A model generated the notes under the pieces. That model did not search any database, was not told where the DNA came from, and saw only the letters and a list, made by a program, of their open reading frames with translations. From NCBI GenBank assembly GCA_938009335.1, contig CALLHT010000262.1, forward strand, positions 1 to 26,850: DNA of 26,850 nucleotides. The letters are read 5' to 3'. The translations under genes were made by a program, and so were the position numbers. The DNA comes from an uncultured Rhizobiaceae group bacterium. GTDB lineage: Bacteria; Pseudomonadota; Alphaproteobacteria; Rhizobiales; Rhizobiaceae. This document shows positions 14,650 through 20,850 of this stretch, piece by piece. The stretch's first letter is position 1; each line of letters opens with the position of its first letter.

Positions 14650-15357
14650 TCAGTTTTGAGGTTCTTCGTCAGACTTCTCTGCAGAGAAGTTTGCAAACAC
14701 ATCGTCAGCACTGATGGTTTCATCCGGCTGTGCAGGTGCTGGTGGCGTCATATCAATAGAGTAATTCTGGCTCTCTTCTGCCGGCATCAATGTATCAGCG
14801 CCTTCTTCACCTTCAACAGGTTCAGGCTTAGCCGGTGCCCATTTTGCTGCCTTCGTCACTTCGGCATCTAGCGCGATCTGCGTACATAGACCAAGCGTCA
14901 CAGGATCCATCGGCTGCAGGTTAGCAGAGTTCCAATGGCTGCGGTCGCGAATAGCACCGATCGTGTTTTTCGTTGTGCCAACCAAACGAATGATCTGCGA
15001 ATCTTTCAATTCCGGATGGCTACGCACGAGCCAAAGAATAGCATTCGGGCGATCCTGACGCTTTGAAAGCGGTGTATAGCGCGGGCCCTTTTTCTTGAGC
15101 GAGGGTACGCGAACCTTAGGCTCCGCCATCTTCAATTTGTGATTGGAGTCCTTTTGCGCAACCTCAAGTTCGTCGCGGGTCAACTGACCCGTAGAGATCG
15201 GGTCCATACCCTTAATCCCCTGCGCACTCTCACCATCGGCAATCGCTTTAACTTCCAACGGATGCAGCGTGCAGAACTCTGCAATCTGATCAAAGGTAAG
15301 CGACGTATTATCCACCAGCCATACAGCGGTAGCTTTCGGCATCAAAGGTGCAGCCAT
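14650..15357 (-). CDS. trcR: DUF1013 family regulator (TrcR-like)
   Basis: A 235-residue DUF1013/COG3820 protein, a family limited to alphaproteobacteria and named TrcR (cell-cycle transcriptional regulator) in some databases. The N-terminal part MPKATAVWLVDNTSLTFDQIAEFC is helix-turn-helix-like, the middle (about 95-165) contains RPNAILWLVRSHPELKDSQIIRLVGTTKNTIGAIRDRSHWN, the most conserved block and a second HTH-like unit, and the C-terminal 70 residues are acidic and disordered. AAGGAGA precedes the ATG. Its neighbours, DUF1192 and an RcdA homologue, fit a cell-cycle context. The leader contains a structured segment (see 15387-15435). Confidence 0.88.
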   Translation of the reverse strand: MAAPLMPKATAVWLVDNTSLTFDQIAEFCTLHPLEVKAIADGESAQGIKGMDPISTGQLTRDELEVAQKDSNHKLKMAEPKVRVPSLKKKGPRYTPLSKRQDRPNAILWLVRSHPELKDSQIIRLVGTTKNTIGAIRDRSHWNSANLQPMDPVTLGLCTQIALDAEVTKAAKWAPAKPEPVEGEEGADTLMPAEESQNYSIDMTPPAPAQPDETISADDVFANFSAEKSDEEPQN

Positions 15358-15386
15358 TTCCAGTCTCCTTAAGATACATCTTCCCC

Positions 15387-15435
15387 GTGTGCCTGCCCGG
15401 GCTTTGGGCGGCTCCCTTTCGGGAAGAGTTCACAC
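15387..15435 (-). promoter_or_regulatory. Structured leader element of the trcR-like gene
   Basis: Read on the minus strand: an outer helix GTGT/ACAC (15432-15435 with 15387-15390) encloses a hairpin TCCC-GAAA-GGGA (15413-15424, GNRA loop) and a second hairpin in which GCC and GCCC pair with GGGC and GGC across one bulge (15391-15412). Just downstream AAGAT-GT-ATCTT (15371-15382) lies directly before the ribosome binding site. Together they look like a branched 5' UTR; no known riboswitch class is recognised. Confidence 0.35.
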
Positions 15436-15516
15436 ATTGTCATGAAATCCCGGCTGTTATAGCCTGTCCGCCAGCGCCATGCAAACAATTTTAAGGGACA
15501 CTCTGGAGGGCCAAGG

Positions 15517-15696
15517 ATGGAAGATGAAGAGGCAAAAAAACCGGTCCGGTTTCAAATCGGGCAAGATGTTTCAGACATGTCAGTCGACGAACTGACTGAA
15601 ATGGTCACAGTGCTGAAAGAGGAAATTGAGCGACTGGAACAAGCCGCCGGGGCAAAATCTACACACCTGAATGCAGCTGAAGCGCTCTTTAAGTAG
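15517..15696 (+). CDS. DUF1192 family small protein
   Basis: A 59-residue protein with the DUF1192 pattern: variable acidic N-terminus (MEDEEAKKP), then DVSDMSVDELTEMVTVLKEEIERLEQA, a short amphipathic helix likely to form a coiled coil, and a small C-terminal tail. The family is restricted to alphaproteobacteria and its function is unknown. GGAGGG lies 6 bases upstream of the ATG. It sits divergently from the trcR-like gene and upstream of the CtrA-type box, sRNA candidate and rcdA; its transcript could run on to the terminator at 15824. Confidence 0.88.
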   Translation: MEDEEAKKPVRFQIGQDVSDMSVDELTEMVTVLKEEIERLEQAAGAKSTHLNAAEALFK

Positions 15697-15710
15697 AAGC
15701 GTTTATGATA

Positions 15711-15725
15711 TTAACCCGAAATTAA
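15711..15725 (+). promoter_or_regulatory. CtrA-type box TTAA-N7-TTAA
   Basis: TTAACCCGAAATTAA is an exact match to the full CtrA consensus (two TTAA separated by seven bases). Its centre is about 33 bases before the predicted 5' end of the sRNA candidate at about 15750, where CtrA-activated promoters carry the box over the -35 region; a TAATGT at about 15740-15745 could be the -10. Further TTAA half-sites occur at 15914, 15944, 15959 and 15974 before rcdA. Confidence 0.6.
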
Positions 15726-15749
15726 GGTTTATGCGGCATTAATGTAATT

Positions 15750-15849
15750 GTTCGGTTTTTAATCGAACGCTCAGACAGAGCGCAGCCTTGCTGCACTGTT
15801 TGACGCCTCCCTGTTAACTTTTCAGAGCCGCTTTGCGGCTCTTTTTTTT
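15750..15849 (+). ncRNA. Candidate small RNA upstream of rcdA
   Basis: About 100 bases with the layout of an alphaproteobacterial trans-acting sRNA. Hairpin 1: GTTCG (15750-15754) with CGAAC (15764-15768). Hairpin 2: TCAGACAG (15771-15778) with CTGTTTGA (15796-15803), one G-U, topped by GCAGC-CTT-GCTGC (15782-15794). Then an unpaired stretch with CCTCCC (15806-15811), able to pair with GGGAGG-type ribosome binding sites, and finally a strong terminator. It has a CtrA-type box at the right distance upstream. The CCTCCCTGTT core reminds me of rhizobial sRNA families such as alpha-r8/MmgR (Rfam suhB), but I could not verify this. Confidence 0.55.
15824..15849 (+). terminator. Intrinsic terminator of the sRNA candidate
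   Basis: AGAGCCGC (15824-15831), loop TTT, GCGGCTCT (15835-15842): a perfect 8-bp stem running into eight T. It is 127 bases past the DUF1192 stop and 156 bases before rcdA, so it separates the two genes. Confidence 0.9.
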
Positions 15850-16005
15850 GCGCAAATTTTTAGTTGCCGGCAAAAAGCTCAAGATTGGCGCAGGTTTTGC
15901 ATTCATGTGGATATTAACCACTAACGCTGCTGCTGCTTTACGTTTAAGATTTTCTCTATTAATTTACGTTTTGTTAAGTATCAGTTTTCATCTAGGGGCA
16001 ACCGC

Positions 16006-16518
16006 GTGAATAACCCAATTAATCTGGCAGAAAAGTTTGCCTCTTCTGAGAAATTCAAAGTCTTGTTCCAAGATGGCATGAGCCTTGTCGAAGAAAGTGC
16101 TTCTTTCCTTGATGGCGAGGGCCGTGAACAGGCAAAAGGCCTGCCCCGTGCAACCGCGATGCTGTATGGATCAGAATCCATGCGTCTGACCACACGCTTG
16201 ATGCAACTGGCTTCCTGGCTCTTGTTGCAACGCGCTGCAAATGAAGGCGAAATGACCCGCGACCAACTGCTGGAAGAAAAGAAAAAGATCAAACTCGACG
16301 AGAGCAACCCGCAAATTGACAGCCCAGGCTGGACAGAACTGCCAAGAGAATTCGTTGAACTGGTTGCACGGTCCTTGACCTTGAGAAACCGCGTAATGAC
16401 GCTGGACGCGGAACTTTACGGAGAAACGGTAACGCCGACATCGGGTTCAATTGGCGGTAATCCGGTTGGACAGCAGATTGATCTGCTTTCAACAGCTTTG
16501 GGCGCGACAAAGCGTTAG
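16006..16518 (+). CDS. rcdA: DUF1465 protein, RcdA homologue (protease adaptor)
   Basis: A 170-residue DUF1465 protein, the family of Caulobacter RcdA. RcdA works with CpdR and PopA to deliver substrates, including CtrA, to the ClpXP protease at the cell pole. Visible family blocks are LVEESASFLDGEGREQAKGLPR (about 27-48), YGSESMRLTTRLMQLASWLLLQRAANEGEMT (about 54-84), and FVELVARSLTLRNRVMTLDAELYG (about 115-140), all helical, fitting a helix-bundle dimer. The tail is flexible, as in RcdA. The start is GTG with AGGGG 8 bases upstream; no ATG fits. TTAA half-sites in the leader hint at CtrA control. It is convergent with rpmE across a bidirectional terminator. Confidence 0.85.
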   Translation: MNNPINLAEKFASSEKFKVLFQDGMSLVEESASFLDGEGREQAKGLPRATAMLYGSESMRLTTRLMQLASWLLLQRAANEGEMTRDQLLEEKKKIKLDESNPQIDSPGWTELPREFVELVARSLTLRNRVMTLDAELYGETVTPTSGSIGGNPVGQQIDLLSTALGATKR

Positions 16519-16552
16519 ATTTCCGCCCTTTTCAGGGCTCTCAAGCCAACAA

Positions 16553-16579
16553 AAAACCCGGCCAAATGGACCGGGTTTT
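16553..16579. terminator. Bidirectional terminator between rcdA and rpmE
   Basis: AAAACCCGG (16553-16561), loop of nine, CCGGGTTTT (16571-16579): a perfect 9-bp stem with A/T runs at both ends, so it can end transcripts from both convergent genes. A smaller hairpin GCCCT-TTTC-AGGGC (16525-16538) sits just after the rcdA stop. Confidence 0.85.
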
Positions 16580-16607
16580 ATCGTTTTTAGCGAAGGAAAA
16601 TCGCGGC

Positions 16608-16829
16608 TTAGATGCCAAGACCTTCGTATTTCTTATTGAAGCGTGATACGCGACCACCGCGGTCCATCAATTGACGATCACCACCTGTCCAAGCAGGATG
16701 CGATGTCGGATCGATATCAAGGTTCATTGTGTCACCCTCGGAACCCCAAGTTGTGCGGGTTTCGAACTCGGTGCCGTTCGTCATTACAACCTTGATGGTG
16801 TGGTAATCTGGATGAGTATCTTTTTTCAT
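16608..16829 (-). CDS. rpmE: Ribosomal protein L31, cysteine-free form
   Basis: A 73-residue L31 of the large ribosomal subunit. It starts MKKDTHPDYH, contains FETRTTWGSEGDTMNLDIDPTSHPAWTGG and ends GGRVSRFNKKYEGLG, all typical of alphaproteobacterial L31. It has no cysteine, so it is the zinc-independent form. The ATG at 16829 is chosen over an in-frame upstream start at 16877 because GAGGA lies 7 bases before it and the family begins there. It is divergent from the ABC transporter gene, a common arrangement in this group. Confidence 0.97.
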   Translation of the reverse strand: MKKDTHPDYHTIKVVMTNGTEFETRTTWGSEGDTMNLDIDPTSHPAWTGGDRQLMDRGGRVSRFNKKYEGLGI

Positions 16830-16958
16830 CGTCGTATCCTCTGCCAATTGAAATGGGTTTTTTACCGCATCTGCCAATCGGAACTTGTTTTTTCTGCTTT
16901 TACAATGAATAAACCGCGGGGGCTGCCCACGGCTTTTGTTGGTCGGTTCTATACATCA

Positions 16959-18764
16959 ATGACAGACCTTAGACAAGAGCCTGATTTGCCCATGGCCGAA
17001 AATCCTGAAGAGACAAAAAGAAACGGTTCATTGCAGCCGCTTTCCAACCTGTTTCCCTATATCAAACGATATAAACCGCAGGTCACTTTGGCGATATTTT
17101 TCCTTGTTCTCGCAGCGGTTACAACGTTGACCCTTCCCATGGCCGTGCGCCGGGTCATCGATCACGGGTTTTCGGACAGCAATCCGGAACTGGTGAACTC
17201 ATACTTTACAGTCTTGATCTTGATTGGACTGGTTCTCGCGATTGCCAGTTCGTGTCGATATTATTTCGTAATTTGGCTGGGAGAACGCATCGTCGCTGAT
17301 CTGCGCAAAGATGTTTTCGACAACGTCACGAAACTCAGCGCCACCTTCTTTGATACCGCAAGGTCCGGCGAAATCGTTTCACGATTAACCGCTGATACAA
17401 CACAGATTAAATCTGCCGTGGGCGCAACAGCCTCTCTTGCTTTGCGCAACACGCTTCTTGGCATCGGCGCGGTTACGATGATGATCTATACCTCGCCATG
17501 GCTCTCTCTTTTCGTGGTTGGCGCCATACCTCTAATCATCTTACCCATCATTATGTTTGGCAGGCGGGTTAGGAGGCGCTCTCGCGAAGCACAAGACACC
17601 TTGGCAGAAGCAACCGCCTACGCATCCGAATCCATCGGCGCGGTAAGCACGATGCAGTCTTATACAAATGAGAAGAGTGTGCGTTCTGGCTTTGGCGCAG
17701 CGGTAGACTTTGCATTCGATGCCGCACGCCTTGCGATCCGCACCCGCGCGCTACTGACAGGTTTTGCGATCTTTCTCATTCTTTCAAGCGTTGTTGCCGT
17801 TCTTTGGGTGGGTGCAAACAATGTCCTCAACGGCACGATGTCGCCGGGAACGCTTAGCCAGTTTTTGCTCTATGCGGTGTTTGCGGCTGGAGCGTTTGGC
17901 GCATTGTCTGAAGTCTGGGGCGAGCTTTCACAAGCAGCAGGTTCCGCAGAGCGCCTGGTCGAACTGCTCAAAACACAATCCGACATTGTAGCACCTGCCA
18001 ACCCCTCGCCACTTCCTGCAAAGGTCAAAGGTGAAATGGTATTTGACAATGTGGAGTTCAGATATCCGACACGCCCGGAATATGCAGCACTCGACGGTTT
18101 TTCATTAAACATTGAGCCGGGAGAGACGATCGCAATCGTAGGCTCATCGGGCGCGGGTAAAAGTACCGTCTTCTCCATGTTGTTGCGGTTTTACGACCCT
18201 CAATCCGGCACCATCAAGCTCGACGACATTCCACTAACGCAACTCGATCCCGAAACCTTGCGAGACCAATTCGCCGTTGTTCCGCAAGATTCTGTAATCT
18301 TCGCGTCTAACGTTGCAGACAACATTGCCTATGGTCGCGATGGAGCGGATCGAAAAACCATACTCGACGCGGCAAAAGCGGCAAACGCACATGACTTTAT
18401 CTCGAACTTGCCAGAAGGTTATGACACTGCGTTGGGAGAACGCGGTGTCACGCTTTCGGGCGGTCAGCGTCAGCGTTTGGCAATCGCACGGGCTATTCTG
18501 CGCGATGCACCGGTCTTGCTTTTGGATGAAGCCACAAGCGCGCTGGATGCGGAAAGCGAGAAACTGGTTCAAGACGCGCTCGACCGACTGATGCAGGGAC
18601 GCACCACCATCATCATTGCCCACCGCCTTGCGACAATCCTCAAAGCAGACCGCATAATCGTAATGGATAAAGGGAAGATTATCGAAGAAGGCACACACAA
18701 ATCATTGATCGCGAAGAAGGGTGTCTATGCAGGCCTCGCGAAACTACAATTTGATGCCGGTTAA
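16959..18764 (+). CDS. ABC exporter, fused membrane and ATPase domains
   Basis: A half-size exporter (about 601 residues) of the MsbA/multidrug type. The N-terminal half carries six membrane segments, the first at about residue 40 (VTLAIFFLVLAAVTTLTLPMAV), and the C-terminal half is the ATPase: Walker A GSSGAGKST at about 395-403, Q-loop VVPQDS, signature LSGGQRQRLA at about 497-506, Walker B VLLLDEATSALD at about 518-529 and H-loop IIIAHR. It should work as a homodimer; the cargo is unknown (lipid or drug). The start is uncertain: ATG at 16905, 16959 or 16992, none with a good ribosome binding site; 16959 is a compromise. The upstream ORF that crosses rpmE is not coding. Confidence 0.9.
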   Translation: MTDLRQEPDLPMAENPEETKRNGSLQPLSNLFPYIKRYKPQVTLAIFFLVLAAVTTLTLPMAVRRVIDHGFSDSNPELVNSYFTVLILIGLVLAIASSCRYYFVIWLGERIVADLRKDVFDNVTKLSATFFDTARSGEIVSRLTADTTQIKSAVGATASLALRNTLLGIGAVTMMIYTSPWLSLFVVGAIPLIILPIIMFGRRVRRRSREAQDTLAEATAYASESIGAVSTMQSYTNEKSVRSGFGAAVDFAFDAARLAIRTRALLTGFAIFLILSSVVAVLWVGANNVLNGTMSPGTLSQFLLYAVFAAGAFGALSEVWGELSQAAGSAERLVELLKTQSDIVAPANPSPLPAKVKGEMVFDNVEFRYPTRPEYAALDGFSLNIEPGETIAIVGSSGAGKSTVFSMLLRFYDPQSGTIKLDDIPLTQLDPETLRDQFAVVPQDSVIFASNVADNIAYGRDGADRKTILDAAKAANAHDFISNLPEGYDTALGERGVTLSGGQRQRLAIARAILRDAPVLLLDEATSALDAESEKLVQDALDRLMQGRTTIIIAHRLATILKADRIIVMDKGKIIEEGTHKSLIAKKGVYAGLAKLQFDAG

Positions 18765-18876
18765 ATTCGGTATTCTCAACCATTCTGACGTTTTCTAACC
18801 AAGACAACCCACACATAGCCATGATATGGGTTGCACAATAATATCATTCACGACCTGGATTGAAAGGCACTGCGAA

Positions 18877-20316
18877 ATGAACAACGCTGCAAACTTCTAT
18901 ATCGACGGAAAATGGGTTGCTCCACAACAGGGGACAGACTTTCCAGTCATTGACCCATCGACAGAGGAAGCGGTTGCCACGATTTCTCTCGGTGGCGAAG
19001 CAGACACAAACGCAGCCGTTGCTGCTGCCAAGGCTGCATTCCCGAAATGGAGAAAGTCCAGCAAGGCCGAACGTCTGGAACTGATGGAAAGCATTCTGGA
19101 GGTTTATACAAAACGCTCTGACGATATGGCGGCTGCAATCTCAAGCGAGATGGGCGCGCCGATTGATATGGCGAAAGTTCAGCAATCAGGAACAGGTTCT
19201 TTTCATCTCAATGCATTTATTGCTGCACTAAAAGAATATGAGTTTGAAGGCCCATTGCGCGCTGGCGAAGAAAGCACACATATCATTCATGAGCCAATTG
19301 GCGTTTGCGCATTGATCACGCCATGGAACTGGCCAATGAACCAGATCACGTTGAAGGTCATGCCTGCGCTTGCAACCGGTTGCACCATGGTGCTGAAACC
19401 TTCTGAGCAATCACCACTTTCAGGCATTCTTTTCTCAGAGATCATGCACGAAGCCGGTGTCCCAGCTGGTATATACAACATGTTAAACGGTGATGGTCCG
19501 GGCGTTGGTTCACAGCTTTCCGCACATAAAGACGTGGACATGGTCAGCTTTACCGGCTCAACTCGCGCGGGCAAGGCAATCACCATTGCGGCTGCAGAAA
19601 CCATCAAGCGCGTTAGTCTGGAACTCGGTGGCAAAGGCGCAAACCTCGTCTTTGCAGATGCTGATCCAAAAGCTGTGAAACAAGGCATCATCCGTTGCTT
19701 TAACAACACAGGCCAATCCTGCAACGCCCCTACCCGTATGCTGGTAGAACGTTCGCGCTACGACGAGGCGGTTGAAGAAGCAAAAGCAGCAGCTGAGGCT
19801 ACAACGGTGAATGGTGCAGCTGAAGAAGGTCGCCACATCGGCCCACTTGTTTCTGAGCTTCAGTTCAACAAGGTTCAAGACCTAATCCAAAAAGGCATCG
19901 ACGAAGGTGCACGTTTGGTAACCGGTGGCGTTGGTCGCCCTGAAGGGCTAAACCGTGGCTTCTTCGTGAAGCCTACAGTGTTCGCAGACTGCAACAACGA
20001 CATGACCATCATGCGTGAAGAAATCTTTGGCCCGGTCCTTTCCATGATGCCGTTTGATACCGAAGAAGAGGCAATTGAGATTGCCAATGACACGGTCTAC
20101 GGCCTGACTAACTATGTTCAAACGACTGACCCGGAAAAGGCGCGCCGCGTAGCACGCGAACTACGCACCGGTATGGTAGACATGAACGGTCAGGCTCGTG
20201 GTTCGGGTTCGCCATTCGGCGGCATGAAGCAATCCGGTAATGGTCGCGAAGGCGGAAAATGGGGCTTGGAAGAATTTGTTGAGGTTCGCGCTATTGGCGG
20301 CTGGCCTGCTGAATAA
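18877..20316 (+). CDS. NAD(P)-dependent aldehyde dehydrogenase
   Basis: A 479-residue aldehyde dehydrogenase superfamily enzyme that oxidises an aldehyde to the acid. The oxyanion asparagine is N151 (PWNWP), the cofactor motif is FTGSTRAGK, the general base is E249 (LELGGKG), and the catalytic cysteine is C282 (GQSCNAP). EEIFGPVLSMMPF and the C-terminal PFGGMKQSGNGREGG are present. The ATG at 18877 is chosen because AAAGG lies about 9 bases upstream and the family start matches; the longer frame from 18826 has no site. The substrate is not predictable. It is followed by a terminator and has no clear operon partner; the ABC gene upstream is 112 bases away. Confidence 0.95.
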   Translation: MNNAANFYIDGKWVAPQQGTDFPVIDPSTEEAVATISLGGEADTNAAVAAAKAAFPKWRKSSKAERLELMESILEVYTKRSDDMAAAISSEMGAPIDMAKVQQSGTGSFHLNAFIAALKEYEFEGPLRAGEESTHIIHEPIGVCALITPWNWPMNQITLKVMPALATGCTMVLKPSEQSPLSGILFSEIMHEAGVPAGIYNMLNGDGPGVGSQLSAHKDVDMVSFTGSTRAGKAITIAAAETIKRVSLELGGKGANLVFADADPKAVKQGIIRCFNNTGQSCNAPTRMLVERSRYDEAVEEAKAAAEATTVNGAAEEGRHIGPLVSELQFNKVQDLIQKGIDEGARLVTGGVGRPEGLNRGFFVKPTVFADCNNDMTIMREEIFGPVLSMMPFDTEEEAIEIANDTVYGLTNYVQTTDPEKARRVARELRTGMVDMNGQARGSGSPFGGMKQSGNGREGGKWGLEEFVEVRAIGGWPAE

Positions 20317-20344
20317 ACAAGCGTAAGCCAAGCTCAATGTTTTG

Positions 20345-20374
20345 AAAACCGGGCGCGAAAGCATCCGGTTTTTT
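20345..20374 (+). terminator. Terminator of the aldehyde dehydrogenase gene
   Basis: AAAACCGG (20345-20352), loop of 12, CCGGTTTT (20365-20372) with six T in all: an 8-bp stem. It overlaps the 3' end of the convergent gene (stop at 20373) and could serve both directions. Confidence 0.75.
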
Positions 20375-20765
20375 ATTCCCCCCGAACCCAATCGCGTAAC
20401 CTGCCAATTGTATTCTTGGTTGCTTCTGTAGTGCGGGTCAGAAGCTCCTTGGTTTGACCAACCGGATCAAACTCAATCGCATCTGCATCAGCTCGCAGCT
20501 TCTCAAATGTGTTTGGTTCTTCTATCTGGATGGCAGGTGGCGGAGATTGTAATTGAGCAACCTCAACACGGCCTTTTCTCTCAATACAATCACCTACGAC
20601 CACCGGATACGCCGCGTCCTGATAACGGATGAGTTCACTTGTAACCGCTGCTTCGCACGCAGCTTGGCTGGTATAGGTTGATTGGGGTTCAGCAACAAAA
20701 TCGCATGACTTCGTATCGTTGCCGCAACCAAGGATGGTCATCACAAATACGGTTTCTGCAATCAT
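20373..20765 (-). CDS. Small four-cysteine hypothetical protein
   Basis: A 130-residue protein with GGAGG 9 bases before its ATG, so very likely translated. The first 13 residues (MIAETVFVMTILG) are hydrophobic, and four cysteines follow (C14, C21, C37, C60), with a pattern (CGNDTKSC ... AACEAAV ... DCIER) seen in small secreted domains with two disulfides. The second half is proline-containing then a charged amphipathic helix (TKELLTRTTEATKNTIGRLRDWVRG). The N-terminus is short for a Sec signal peptide, so it may be membrane-tethered or periplasmic. I do not recognise the family. It is convergent with aldehyde dehydrogenase and lies 85 bases downstream of the FAD dehydrogenase. Confidence 0.7.
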   Translation of the reverse strand: MIAETVFVMTILGCGNDTKSCDFVAEPQSTYTSQAACEAAVTSELIRYQDAAYPVVVGDCIERKGRVEVAQLQSPPPAIQIEEPNTFEKLRADADAIEFDPVGQTKELLTRTTEATKNTIGRLRDWVRGE

Positions 20766-20850
20766 GTCTCATTACCTCCCTAGTGGAAGGTAATTTTTAG
20801 CGAAAGAAACAGGCAACTTCTGGCTAGAATTATGAATATTTCAGGGCACT

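Noticed and set aside
15687..15849. 3' UTR of DUF1192 instead of a separate sRNA
   Set aside because: Not fully excluded, but the CtrA-type box, the distance to the stop and the two phased hairpins fit an own promoter better.
16671..16958. Long open frame upstream of the ABC transporter start
   Set aside because: It runs antisense through rpmE, a certain gene, and the encoded residues do not match ABC transporters. The real start is at or after 16905.
18807..18833. Inverted repeat AACCCA/TGGGTT upstream of aldehyde dehydrogenase
   Set aside because: Only six pairs with a long loop; too weak to call an operator or terminator.
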